A DNA stretch of 64,000 nt from Hormiphora californensis (lineage: Eukaryota; Ctenophora; Tentaculata; Cydippida; Pleurobrachiidae): positions 2,304,409-2,368,408 of the forward strand of contig CM035351.1 in assembly GCA_020137815.1 (NCBI GenBank). The letters run 5' to 3'. Each line of letters opens with the position of its first letter. The first letter of the stretch is position 1. Positions 1-11,561 of this stretch are shown one piece after another. Made by a program: the position numbers and the translations under genes. Below the pieces are notes generated by a model. The model was given only the letters and a program-made list of their open reading frames with translations. It searched no databases and was not told where the DNA came from.

Positions 1-11
1 TGTTAGCCTAT

Positions 12-163
12 CGCGTTATAGGTTTAAATCACCTCCCCCTCACCCTCGGCTGGCGCCTCGGGATCGGCGTCGGGATTTAAACCAGTTTAATCGCCCTGCC
101 GGGCGATTAAACTCCAGTTGGCTGTCCCCAGCTCGCGCTGGGAACAGCCAACTTGATAACGCG
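12..163. repeat. Four-armed cruciform (cloverleaf) repeat
   Basis: Four nested stems tile almost every base. The closing stem pairs 12-19 with 156-163 (8 bp). Arm B pairs 21-30 with 74-83 (10 bp perfect, GC-rich 43-base loop). Arm C pairs 84-96 with 101-113 (13 bp perfect, 4-base loop). Arm D pairs 116-132 with 137-153 (17 bp, one mismatch, loop TCGC). Only 1-2 unpaired bases lie at each junction. It is probably a mobile or fold-back element, but no protein, target duplication or known family was recognised. Confidence 0.75.
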
Positions 164-851
164 CCAGTCTACAAACGTTCATAGTTCATATATCTCTATC
201 CTACCTCTCTATCTCTCTCCCTCCTCTAGTCTCTGATAGTACTTGGGACTTGGGTGATGGTGCTGTAATTTAAAAATAGAGAGTTAATTATTAGCAATAA
301 TAAAATCGATCATTGTAAGCTGAGAAAAAACCAGTAGCTGCACAGCTTGTCGGCTCATTTTATAATGGGAATGTGCACTGTCCGGGTATTCTAAATGTTG
401 CACAATACCCTTCGAGAGCACACACAGTCCGAGAAACATATTGAACCGTTCGTCCTGTTTTTAATGAATGCAATTCAAACAATTCAAATCCAAGGTATCA
501 TGAGATGGTATTTAAAGAAACCCCTTAACTTCTGGCGCGCCAGGAGTTTCTTGACCATTTACACCCTTGGCTTTTTCATGAAAAAACGAAAGAATCCCAC
601 AGTTTTGGAAAGAAATATACCGCTGTTTCAAACAGCCTTTTTTTAAAGAGTAATTTACCTTTACCTGCCGGCGGCAGGTCAAGGTGAAACTTTTGATACT
701 TGCACTAAACTACTACCCCTTTTTAGTCTAATTCCTTCCCGTCATGCTTTTTCTAATCTACAAAATACCTCCTTTCATCCATCCCAAATCCCCGCCTGCC
801 TTCCCACGCCAATCGTCTTGTGATAAAGGTTCACCTGTTCATATTTCCCAG
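164..851. other. Intronic or intergenic sequence upstream of the SLC12A9 exons
   Basis: Contains a pyrimidine-rich patch (about 190-235) and AT-rich unique sequence. A perfect-looking acceptor (TTTCCCAG, ending at 851) closes the region, so most of it is probably an SLC12A9 intron. The open frame at 395-646 has no codon-like composition or similarity I recognise. Confidence 0.5.
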
Positions 852-1394
852 GGATGACAGAGAAAGTCCAGCTGGAGGAGATTCTACGCATCCTCCGAAT
901 TGACGCGGATGTGTTTACTGTGCCCCTGCCCGGTCAAATGGCAGCTCAGTCTATGACAGAGGCTGAACGTTACAGCACCTTCAACCAACTGATGAGGACA
1001 CACAGCAACAACACGGTAATACACTGCTGGCATTTAGTAATACTTTGAACTCCCTTTACTCATTACGTCATACTGGCATTTAGTAATGAAGAGAACTGGG
1101 TAAAAAAATGGGTAGCGTGGTTCGATGCTGCCAAGTCACTCTGCGTATCCCGACCATTTAACCAAATTTTTCATTGCAATAACAAAGTATGGCAATTATT
1201 ATTCCTAGACATAAAATAAAATAAAGTAATAACCTATTTCTTTTCAGATTGTCACATTTTTGTACCTACCCCGACCACCTCTGGACGATGTGGACAATGG
1301 TAGCTATCTTGAGAATCTCTCCCGATTATCCGAGGGAATGCCACCTTGCCTTTTAGTCAGTGGACTGAGCAAAGTCACTACCAGTGAACTGTAA
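852..1394 (+). CDS. SLC12A9: Solute carrier family 12 member 9-like, C-terminal two exons (partial)
   Basis: Two exons, 852-1015 and 1248-1394, join in phase 0 across a GT-AG intron, and the reading frame ends at TAA 1392-1394. The last exon encodes VTFLYLPRPPLDD, then YLENLSRLSEGMPPCLLVSG and VTTSEL at the terminus. This closely matches the cytosolic C-terminus of SLC12A9, the cation-chloride-cotransporter-related protein (CIP1) of plasma and lysosomal membranes. The preceding exon carries a leucine-rich segment (EEILRILRIDADV), consistent with the regulatory tail. The twelve-helix transporter core would lie off the left edge. The reading is open and free of frameshifts. A KCC-type SLC12 is the alternative, but the LYLPRPP and terminal S/T-x-L signature favour member 9. 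Confidence 0.85.
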
Positions 1395-1694
1395 CAGATG
1401 CAGAATAGTATAATTGTTGTTATTTCTTGACAGAGGTTGTGTGTTTTTAGGTCAGGGTCGACATTTGTGTGTGTTTTTTTGCGATTTTGTTGTTTCCCAC
1501 TACTAGATTCCTGCTTGATTGCTTCTGGACTGGGCACAGTAATTGTTCGACATAGTGTGCGAGTCAGTCATGTGTTAATGAGTCAGAGTCTGACCCTACT
1601 GTTGTGTTTATTTGATTGTGTATCATAAATTTCTCTTTATTTTTACAGCCCCGCAGACAGTGCGTATTGTGATGAACCAGCGCTTTAGAACTAT

Positions 1695-1760
<66 letters not shown>

Positions 1761-3661
1761 CAGCACCGTGTTAAACTGTCTACCACATTGTAACACTTCC
1801 TCTGACAGAGAGTTGGATTTGTATAGGGCGGGAGAAAGATATAGAACCGCGAGATAGATTCAGGAAAGTGAGAAAGGGATGGAAAGATAGGGGGAGCAAC
1901 TATGTGGACTGTGTTTAAATTCTCTCTATCCCTCTCTCTCTCCATCTTCTTGGCGCCAGTAAACCCAGCATTTCAGTGGCATCTCCCACCGTCACGATAA
2001 ATCAGTGCGCTCTGAGCTCAACCTATAGAGGTTATATAGCTGTCGGGAATAACAACTATAACAGGATTCGACTCCTCTCTCCCAGCCCCCCCTTTCTCAG
2101 CCCCCTCACCTCGCAGACCCCTCTCTCCAAGCCCCCTCACTTGTCAGACCCCCTCTCTCTCTCTGCCCCTTCTCCCAGCCCCCTTCGTTCATCCTGTTCT
2201 AGAGTTAACCGCCGGGAACAACAAGATTCGATCCCTTCTCTCAGCCCCTCTCCCAGCCCCTCTCTCATACCCCCCTGTTCTAGAAACCGCCGGGACCCCT
2301 TTCTCTGATCAGCCCCCTTCTCCGGGCTTCAAATGATCTCACCCCCCCCCCCCCCCCTCATGCAGCATGTTCCCAAGCACACACACAAGTGATCCCCCCT
2401 GACCGCATTATCTCCGCAGAGTAGTGGTAGAAGTAGTTGATGGAGGGGTTGTTCAGCTACTTCTGAGCTGAGTTCTCCCATCTAACAAATACCCCTCTAA
2501 GAATAGTACTCAGACATGCCGCGGAGGGGGCATCGTGAGGAGTCGGCGACCTAGCTGCAGTAGTTATAGGGAGTTAGAGTTCTGTTCCCCCGACCTAGCA
2601 TTATTTACCCCTTTTTATTCTACTACAATATATCCAATCAGTACCCATTTCAATCTACCTCCTTCTCTCTATCTTTCTATCTTTCTTTCTCTCTCTCACA
2701 CATAAAAATAAATGGTTCACTTTCTCATTACTTTACTATCGTGCTTTAGAAAATGCATATATTAAAAGGATCGAAGAGGGTTGATCAAGTTGATCTGCTG
2801 CATAGTTTGCATATTAATTAAATATACGCTAAGATGTCCGGTGTCCCCATGCAGTATTTAACCACATTAATGAGCCGCGGCCGTGACTCAAACTGTGGTT
2901 AAATAATAACAGTGAGTTTATAACTATTGCCGGCTAGGAAAATATTGTCTGATATAATATCGAATATGTGGGGGGCTGGTTCATGATGTACCACCCCGAC
3001 GTGACCACATCTCGAGACTTTGCAACTGGCACACAGGGATTATGGTTAAAGAGAGGGGGCTGGGATCGTTAGTTGGAAACCGCCGGTCATTTCATTGTGG
3101 GATTTGGGAAGAGAGAGCTCTCAAACCGATGCTCTGACAGAGGGAGAGAGTCAGTAAGCTAGAGAGAAAGCGCGAACTTGAGTGAAAGAAAGAGGGTGAG
3201 ATAAAAGTGAAAGAAAGGACCGGGAAATATATTTTTTGGGAACAGGGAATACTAGAAATTTAGTAGGTAGCATCCTATAATACCGCTGCACTGTTTTAGT
3301 TTAGTTAGTATGCCCCCGTAATCCGGGAGTTAGTTTGGAAAGTAAGCTGGCCGAATAACAACTTTTAAATATCGTTATTCAATCATCTAGAAGGTGTGAA
3401 AAAACGGCGGCACACGATCCGGAATATTTTCTCGTTTGCCTTACAGCGCCGCTTGTAGTCGCATTACCGTAATGGAAATACAGTAATGAGACGCACACTT
3501 TGCATAACGCACAGCAAAAAGTACATGTGTTCAGCACGTACTAGCGCCCTGATTGGTCACGGTTGCGCGTCCTCTTACCGTATATCCGTTTTCCATTACC
3601 GTTTTCCCACTACAAGCGACCGGGTTAGGAGGCAAAGCTTGGGATCAACCGGCTAGAGCAT
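1395..3661. other. Intergenic, low-complexity pyrimidine-rich blocks
   Basis: No convincing gene. Holds a C/T-rich block (about 2070-2320) of degenerate CAGCCCCTCTC-type units, a poly-C run near 2343-2357 and unique AT-rich DNA. Open frames here are explained by the low-complexity composition. Confidence 0.6.
1692..1757. repeat. (CT)n microsatellite
   Basis: Nearly uninterrupted CT dinucleotides, with two C/T-rich interruptions at the left end. Confidence 0.95.
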
Positions 3662-3735
3662 CTGTCAGAGCATTGGCCTGGCCCTATTCTCATTTCCTTC
3701 GCGCGAGAACCGTGGTCAGAGCATTGGTCTGACAG
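3662..3735. mobile_element. ~75-base palindromic dispersed element, copy 1
   Basis: Begins CTGTCAGAGCATTGG and ends with the inverted form GCATTGGTCTGACAG. The middle carries a CCCTATTCTCAT block and a GCGAGAACCGTGG block. It is the reverse-complement orientation of the copy at 20730-20804. Terminal inverted repeats and no coding capacity suggest a MITE-like element. Confidence 0.7.
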
Positions 3736-3792
3736 TGCAGGGCTAAATGTGCAAGTGCAACTGCAAGTACCTCAGCTACTATAAAACTATAA

Positions 3793-4660
3793 TCACTGCT
3801 GCAGCTTTGGCAACAACTGGCGCCTGTGAAATCTAGTGCTGCCCAAGTTTATATTGTGATCTGTAGAGTTCACAGGCCCCTCCTCTTTATCCCCGGCCCC
3901 CTCGGTTCTCGGTGGTGGTCTGATATCACTTGGTGACGTAATTACTTTGCTGTACCGCACACCGGGGGCGGGGATCAGGTTCTGCCAATCTGCCCCATGA
4001 TAGACAGGGATAGAGATCCGAGGGATATTGACAACTGGAGGGAGGGAGACTACTGTCATGGGGCTGACATGCAACTGTAGACAAACACGCGATCACACAT
4101 GTGAGGAAAGGGGGGGGAGGAGCAGAGAGAGCTAGAGGGAGAGAGGAGAGACAGCAGCGAGGAGGAGGAAGAGAGAGGAAGACGGAGCGACGAGAGAAGA
4201 GAGCAGAGAAAGCGAGGGAGAGAGAGGAAGAAGGGAGAGAAGGAGAGGAGTGGGAGAGAGAGGAGAGGGAGAGAGCCGGGAGAAGAGGGGAGGAGAAAGA
4301 AGAAAGAGAAGAAAAAAGAGAAGAGAGAATGAGGTAGACGGAAGGAGAAGACTGAGAGGATGAGATGAGAAGATGAAAGAGAAGAGAGAGAGAGACGAGA
4401 GAAGAGAGAGAACAGAGAGAGAGAGAGAGAGAGATATGAATATGATCGCGTCGAGGATGTCTGCCTCATACGTACGAGAGACATTTCAGCCACTGTTCAG
4501 TGGTTGCAGATGTTGATGGGCCGATGATGTCCGGGCACGTGCGGGGTAGATAAGAGTGGGGACCGATCTCACCTAATGATGGGGGATATGGCTACTGAGA
4601 GCTGCCCCGGGAGGAGAGAGAGACGAGAGGAGAGAGAGAGAGGAGAGAGAAGTGAGAGAG

Positions 4661-4704
<44 letters not shown>

Positions 4705-5144
4705 GAGGTCCGGTGAGTGGCCACCTCATTCAACCTCTCTCTATCTCTCTTTCTCTCCCTCTATCTTCTGTAGGGCGTCTCACGCAGTACGGCTCACCTG
4801 ATTCACGTGACATTGAGAGCTCAACAGCTGAGAACAGGAGAGAGATAGAAAGATAGAAAGTAGAAGGAGAGATAGAGAAAGATAGAGGAGAGTTATGGGG
4901 AGCTCGATTTTACCCTTCTTCCCCTCGGCGTACACAAACACATTCTCTGATATGTTCCCCTTGATTTCGTTCCTTCTTCTGAATCTTGCTACTTCAAGTA
5001 AGTAGTAGCAGTGGGACTTGTCCCCCGCACTACCCTGAACAGTGTGATTGTGTTCTTGATAGCGAGCTCCTAGTCCGTTCTGTCTCCTGTATACGTGATG
5101 GAGGGCTCCGGGAGTTCCCCGATATTGATACCACTGTCCGAATA
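3793..5144 (-). CDS. Unrecognised protein, two coding-like segments
   Basis: Two segments look coding on the minus strand. The first starts at 5144 after acceptor CTTACAG and stays open to about 4890. It reads FGQWYQYRGTPGALHH, later KSHCYYLLEVARFRRRNE and NVFVYAEGKKGK. It has no internal ATG, so ATG-based ORF finding would miss it. The second runs 4074-3793 after acceptor TCTACAG and reads HVSPMTVVSLPPVVNIPR, then DWQNLIPAPGVRYSKV, ending in a stop. They flank GA-rich low-complexity DNA, and I could not find linking exons with consistent phase. Whether they form one gene is inference. The plus strand of the first segment also has short frames ending in donor-like GTAAGT, so strand assignment is uncertain. 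I recognise no domain. Confidence 0.4.
4100..4700. repeat. Purine-rich low-complexity tract with (GA)n runs
   Basis: Long GA-rich stretches at about 4110-4345, 4378-4433 and 4616-4707. The open frames on either strand here are compositional artefacts. Confidence 0.85.
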
Positions 5145-5252
5145 CTGTAAGTGTGATTTAGACTTTTGCCCAAGGTGCTATTAAGGGTTCATAGGGGCTA
5201 TACTAGTTCCTAAGAAGGACTGTAAAATAATTGAACGAGTGTTCGTAAACGG

Positions 5253-8200
5253 TTTTTAGTCTAGTGAAAACATGTTTTGACCCCCGAAATTTTTGATGCA
5301 TTTATAATTCCTTCACCAAAATGTCCTCAAAGGGCTTCTGGGTGAGATCCCAAAAGTCTACCAACCAACTCCTGGGGGAAGTACCCTTAATTGGCCCTAA
5401 TTGGCTTGATGGTATAACTCGCAATTTTGTAACTCAGCTCTGGAGCGTCGTAGAGACCTTTCATTGGTCGCAATCGATCCGGAATATATTGATTTTATAT
5501 AGTGCTATGAAGGTCCGAAGTCGCTCTCTCTAACCGTTTAGCACGCTAATTGGATTTAACTGATTGATTGGACTTAATTGGCACCCTCGTATCTCAGCTC
5601 AGGGACATGTAGAGACTTTTCATTGGTCGGAAAACTGACCGGAATGTGCAAGTTTATAATCAGTGCTATGAAGGTCCAAAGTCGCTATCTCAACCGTTTA
5701 GCCGGAAATCGAACTTCTTTAAAACCGTTTTGCGCATGGTTTATGGGTTTGTAAGATTTCTGTTTCTCAGCTCAGGAGCGTTGTAGAGACTTGATTCCGG
5801 TTGCAAACGAACCGGAACGGGCCAACGTTTATTGACGCTATGAAGGTCCGAAGTCGCTATCTCCAACCAATTAGCCGCAAATTGGACTTAATTGACCTTA
5901 ATTGGGCTAAATAGCCAAATAGACCGCAAATTAGTGGCAAAAGGTGTGACAAGCTAGTTCCTTCACTAAGTGTGACCCTCATGGGCCCCCAAATCACCAG
6001 AAAAAATTCCTGGCGATCGGAGGTGCAGAAGACCCTTATTTCCGGGTGGGCGTGGCACCAGTATTTTCAGGCAGATGCCAAAAACGTAACTTTCCTTTGG
6101 AAGGAGTAGAGACAAATCTAAGGCATTAAAATGTGTAGCGTCCTGCATTAGTGGGGGGTAGACGCCCATTAAAAGTTCCTAATCTCGTTTTGTTAATTGG
6201 TTAATTAGATAATTAGTTGTGCGCATAGCCAATTTCCGATTTATACGGTTTAAAATGGCTCAGCCATGAATAAGGACCTGCTTTTGACCGCTGAATACCG
6301 ATTGAAAGCAATATAATGGAAAGCTCAGAGGGGATGTGAAAATGTCTTAGGCATAATTGGATATAATTGGGCTAATTGGGTACGTTGACCAGATCTTATC
6401 TTACTAGGTACACCCTAAACCCACTTAAATATCTCCAAGACTCTCCCAGAACCCGGTCAGAGCCTCCTAATACCCCTCAGACTTTCTAGATACCCTCAAA
6501 ACCCACTAGATAGCCCTCAGATTAACTAGATACTACTCCGATCCTTTAGATACCCTCAGAGGGGCCTCACACTCTGAGGCTCAGAGGCCACTAGATACCC
6601 CCTAGAATCACTCGTATGTGTCAACCACATCGCATTGACGCCACCCAGCGCCCTCAGAAACCTACTAGATGCCACTCAGACCGTACGGATACCCCTTAGA
6701 CCTACCCCGATACATATCAGACCGTGGTAGATACCATCAAACCCTACATGATACCCGTCAGAAACTACTAGATACCCTAAGACTACCTGATACCCCTTTG
6801 ACCCTCCGATATAACTCTTAGACTATGCTAGGTATCTCTCTGACTCTACCTGACATCCCTCAGGCCGTGCTAGATGGCCCTGTGACTCTACTAGATACCC
6901 CTCAGACCCTACTAGATGCGTATTACCTCTCAGACCATAAAAGATGCCACTTAGACCATGTCAGATATTACCAATATACGTCTTAGACCCTGCTAGATAC
7001 TCCCATATCCAACTATCTACACCCAGACTCTATTAGATATCTCTCATACCCATCTAGAAATCCTGAAACCCTTCTAGAACCCCTGAGGGCCTCACTAAGG
7101 CGTAAGCATATATACCCCTCATAGGGGTATTTAGTGGAGGCTGATGGGTATCTAAAGTTCACCCCAAACTACTATATCCCTCACTCGGGTTTTGTGAAAT
7201 TTTCCACGGTCATAACTCCACTCCCTGATGAGATAGAGACTTGAAATTTGTTTTGTACGAAGAACTCGATATGATCTCCCTACAAAACAAATTTCAAGTC
7301 TCTATCTTATCAGGGGGTGGAGCTATGGCCGTCTAAAATCCGGTCGCGCGCAGCAAGGGACATAGTAGTTTGGGGGGACCTTTAGTAGAGTCTGACGCCC
7401 TTTTAGTGAGATTCAGAATCTACTAGATGCTCCCCAGACTGTATATACCACTCAGACTCTACTAGATACTTTTAAGAGTATGTATGAGGGGTATTTAGGA
7501 TGCCCTGATGGGTTCTTGTAGGATATAAAAGATATCAAAAAGTGTTTGGGGTGTCTAGAAGTACATAAGAGATATGGTCCAAGGTGTAGCTAGATGGATC
7601 TGGTAGTATCTAGGAGGGTCTGAGGCTTATATTAGTAGTTTCTAGCAGGGTCTGAGGGGCATCTAGTAGGGTCTGAGGGGCTTCTAGTAGCCAGTAGGGT
7701 AGAAGGGCATCTAAAATGGTATATAGGTTTGATTGGAGGGTCAGAGGGGTATCAGGTGAGATATTACTAGGGTATCTAATAGGGTCTGAGGGGTGTTATA
7801 TCCAGTACGGTCTGAGTGGATTCTGAGGGCGCTGGGTGGTGTCAATACGATGTGGTTGACACATACGAGTGATCCTAGGGGGTATCTAGTGGCCTCTGAG
7901 GCCCCTCTGAGGGTATCTAAAGGATCGGAGGAGTATCTAGTTAATTCTGAGGGCTATCTAGTGGGTTTTGAGGGTATCTAGAAATGTCTGAGGGGTATTT
8001 AGGAGGCTCTGACCGGGTTCTGGGAGAGTGCTGGGGAGTATTTTAGTGGTTTAGGGTTGACCTAGTAAGATAAGATCTGGTCAACGTACCCAATTATGCC
8101 CAATTATATCCAATTATGCCTAATTAAGACACTTTTCACACCTCTGAGTTCCATTATATTGCTCATAATCGTATTCAGCGGTCAAAAGCAGGTCCTTATT

Positions 8201-9206
8201 CATGGCTGAGCCATTTAAACCGTATAATATCGGAAATATGGCTATGCGCACAACTAATTATCTAATCAACCAATTAACAAAACGAGATAGGAACTTTTAA
8301 TGGGCGTCTACCCCCACTAATGCGAGGACGCTACACATTTTAATGTCCTTAGATTTGTCTCTACTCCTTCCCAAAGGAAAGTTACGTTTTTGGCATCTGC
8401 CTGAAAATACTGGTGCCACGCCCACCCGGAAATAAGGGTCTTCTGCAACTCCGATCGGCCAGGAATTTTTTCTGGTGATTTGGGGGACCCATGAGGGTCA
8501 CTTAGTGAAGGAACTAGCTTGTCACACATTTTGCCACTAATTTGCGGTCTATTTGGCTATTTAGCCCAATAAGGTCAATTAATCCAATTTGCGGCTAATT
8601 GGTTGGGATAGCGACTTGGACCTTCATAGCGTCAATATAAACTTGGCCGTTCGGTGTTTGCAACCGGAATCAAGTCTCTACGACGTCCTGAGGAGAAACA
8701 GAAAATCTTACAAACCAATAACCATGCGCAAAACGGTTTAAAGAAGTTCGATTTCCGGCTAAACGGTTGGAGATAGCGACTTTGGACCTTCATAGCACTG
8801 ATATAAACTTGCACATTCCGGTCAGTTTCCGACCAATGGAAAGTCTCTACGATGTCCCTGAGCTGAGATACGAGGGTGCCAAATAGTCCAATCAATCAGT
8901 TAAATCCAATAGGGCTAAACGGTTAGAGATAGCGACTTCGGACCTTCATAGCCTAATTAAAATCATATATTCCGGATCGATTGCGACCAATGAAAGGTCT
9001 CTACGACGCTCCAGAGCTGAGTTAGCAAAATTGGCGAGTTATACATAAGCCCATTAGGGCCAATTAAGGGTACTTCCCCCAGGAGTTGGTTGGTAGACTT
9101 TTGGGATCTCACCCAGAAGCCCTTTGAGGACATTTTGGTGAAGGAATTATAAAGCATCAAAAATTCGGGGTCGACCCCTTTTTTTACACGTTTTCACTAG
9201 ACTATT
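5253..9206. mobile_element. Giant fold-back repeat (~3.95 kb, arms ~1.9 kb)
   Basis: The left arm from about 5253 reappears as its diverged reverse complement ending near 9206. Matched landmarks are 5321-5400 versus 9060-9160, 5990-6080 versus 8400-8490 and 6230-6420 versus 8050-8240. The centre near 7255 has its own short palindrome (GACTTGAAATTTGTTTTGTA and its complement). Both arms carry a decayed tandem array of about 20 bases with the core ACTAGATACCCCTCAGAC (about 6480-7080 and mirrored at about 7400-8010). An 11-base direct repeat, TAAAATAATTG, occurs at 5223-5233 and 9263-9273, outside the arms. No transposase frame was seen. Fold-back transposon or inverted segmental duplication are both possible. 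Confidence 0.85.
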
Positions 9207-9496
9207 TTTGACATTTATGTCAGTTGTCGTATCATTATCAATATCATCAGTTACGGCGTTTATAAAATAATTGGAGGAAGTTCTTCTGAAGGATTGGCGA
9301 AGTTAAATGGTTATGAAGGTCACAGCTGTTCTCCATAAACTCAGAAATCACAGACATTTCAGAAATGTGTCCTAACTAAACAAAAGATAATATATGCAGC
9401 AGCTTTTACATCGTGTAGCAGAAAGGTCACAAACTCAGTCCAACACTCAGTAATTCTCTTCCGCGACCTCTGTTATGTACGAACACCACAGTCACT

Positions 9497-9592
9497 TGGT
9501 AAAGTTGGTACCCGGATAGTACACAATATTATTGTGATAGTTGGGAAGAAGCGTACAACACTATATTGGGTGAGGATAAGTGTCGTCATTGA
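9497..9592 (-). repeat. Partial duplicate of a GPCR exon segment
   Basis: About 95 bases resemble 10216-10312 of the adjacent GPCR exon, including the shared stretches GGGAAGAAGCGTACAAC and GAGGATAAGTGTCGTCAT. It overlaps the 3' end of the GPCR frame, so the present stop codon lies inside the duplicated fragment. Confidence 0.75.
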
Positions 9593-11059
9593 AATTCTCC
9601 TCGCCGAATGTTGTACAGGCCCACTTGTTATGCACCACCACAGACGCATGCGGGGGCCTTGAAATTGAGGTTATTTTCAGTGTCTCTAGGAACTTCTTCC
9701 TGCGTACCAACCGTTTGATATGTTTCGCCAACACCTTTTTCAGTCGTGGTTTACAGATTAGCAGAACGAAAGGGTTGATACAACTATTTCCCACGGTGAA
9801 TATAATCTCAGTCACTACCCGCACATAGTACCTGTCCGTCCACGTTGGGTTGAGGACCTTGTGCATGGTTCGGATATCGTCCAGACTGTCCAGCTGAAGG
9901 AGGTGGAACCTCCTTATAGTCTCATTGTACAAGTCACCACAGCCGGGGTATTGCACATGATAAACACAATCGACATTGCTATTATCGCTTTGAAGGCCGT
10001 CTGGGCTCGCTGCTGCTTCGGTTTGCGGCCAACAGAAGCGGATATAATCTTTAGTTTCTTGGCATTCCAAAAGCCAAGTGACATAAATCCAAGGATAACC
10101 ACGGCTGGGATAACCGGAAATGCCGCGAGAATTTGAAGGATACTCTGTCCTAACAAGTCAGAGTTTAGTACCTCACGGGGAATTTTTATGTCGGTGTCGA
10201 TAAAGGATTGGAAGTAGCTAAAATTGGCACCCGGATAGTAGCCCAGGAAGACGCAATATGGGGTGATAGTCGGGAAGAAGCGTACAACGCTATATTGGGC
10301 GAGGATAAGTGTCGTCATAATAATAATGATTGCTAGGAATAAAGCTGGGGGTATCCAGGTTAACTTGAAGGAAAGTCGTAACTTTGGTCTGTAGATTATA
10401 AACAACCTGAAATATGAAAGAGAGATAGAGAGAGGGGAGAGAGAGAAAGATAGGGGGAGAGATAGAGATGGTGAGAGCGAGAGAGATGGTGGGAGAGAGT
10501 CAGATGGTGAGAGCGAGAGCGAGAGATAGTGAGAGAGAGATAGTGAGAGAGAGACACCCATACAGAATGCCGGGAAAGGGGGGGGGGGGTTAAAAATGGA
10601 CTTGGAACTTCATGTTCATGAGGGGAGCTGATGGTCGATGGACAGTGACCGGTAATTGCCCGTGTAGTTAGCTAATGTCTGTGTACCTGGTGGTGGAAAG
10701 GATAAGAAAGGTGGCCAGAGAGGTGATAAGCATTGCTTTCCACAGTACCAACCACACACTGCACACAAAAACATTCTGAAAGAGCCACTCATGACTCCTC
10801 CGATGAGTGGTCAGACTGTCCGCTACAGCCAGGCAGTGAGGCATATGCCTAGGTCTAGCACGCAGACACTAAGATATAGCCGGTCACATAGCCGGCTGGT
10901 ACGGGAGGTAACTGGATTGCAATTCGTCATGAAGTATGTGATACAGGTTGTGCTCCCCAACGCTCCGAAGATTGCCATGAGCCAGAGAAGGATTGCCAGA
11001 GCGGAGTCTGTTGTTGCGTCTGGGGTCTCCAGAAAGTTTGGTAGTGAACTGATGTTCAT
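9561..11059 (-). pseudogene. Rhodopsin-class GPCR (peptide-receptor-like), two frameshifts
   Basis: Two exons, 11059-10687 and 10406-9561, join AG|G across a GT-AG intron. TM1 is ALAILLWLMAIFGALG, TM2 ends LSVCVLDLGIC, and TM3 is WLVLWKAMLITSLATFLI, followed by TTR in place of DRY. TM5 is near FPVIPAVVILGFMSLGF, TM6 is IAMSIVFIMCNTPAVV, and TM7 has NSCINPFVLLI in place of NPxxY. The CNTP in TM6 recalls invertebrate FMRFamide/peptide receptors. Two single-base deletions break the frame: one between TM2 and TM3 (about 10840-10850), one just after TM6 (about 9920-9930). Exon lengths (373 and 846) each miss one base for phase, in agreement. Either a decaying gene or assembly errors; the C-terminus also runs into a duplicated fragment. 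Confidence 0.75.
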
Positions 11060-11442
11060 ATTCTACCTATATAATGATCTGTATTAGTGTTACAATGATA
11101 TTTCACAGTTCATGAGAGATCAAAGCTAATGACAGCTGCAAAGTAACGAAGTAATGGAAACTTGTCAAGCATGAAATGGCTGCATCAGTTCAATTTACTG
11201 TCAAATAGTTCACCCTTCTAGCTATAGCTAGAAAGAGGTGACATTTGATTAAAAACATTACTAAGAGTAAGGATTACTACGAAATGAAAGATATCTTCAA
11301 AGAAGAATTAGAATTCGATTCGAATACGATTATCCCTTAAAATCAGGACTTTGCAAGTAAAGCAAGCATAGCCGTGCAGAATTTCTTTAAGATTGCCTTG
11401 AACATTAATTTCAGTTTTGGAAGTCAAAGACATATTGACTCA

Positions 11443-11499
11443 ATATATGCATTTAAATCCTATTCTCAATAATTGAGAATAAGATTTAAATGCATATAT
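11443..11499. repeat. 57-base near-perfect palindrome
   Basis: ATATATGCATTTAAAT at 11443-11458 mirrors 11484-11499, and the inner CTCAATAATTGAG forms the centre. There is one mismatch in the 28-base arm. AT-rich; function unknown. Confidence 0.85.
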
Positions 11500-11561
11500 C
11501 GTTGCATTAAATATCAACTTATTTCTATGGAACAAACAACCATATGTACATATCTTTGCAG

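Noticed and set aside
1976-2308. 110-residue plus-strand frame rich in Ser/Pro/Leu
   Set aside because: It lies entirely in a degenerate pyrimidine-rich repeat; no splice or family support.
3640-3740. Possible tRNA (GGCTAGAGCATCTG resembles a D-arm/A-box)
   Set aside because: No acceptor stem, anticodon stem or T-arm; it is explained by the palindromic dispersed element.
4056-4493. Ser/Leu-rich minus-strand frame of 145 residues
   Set aside because: A read-through of (GA)n/(CT)n DNA, giving artefactual Ser/Leu repeats.
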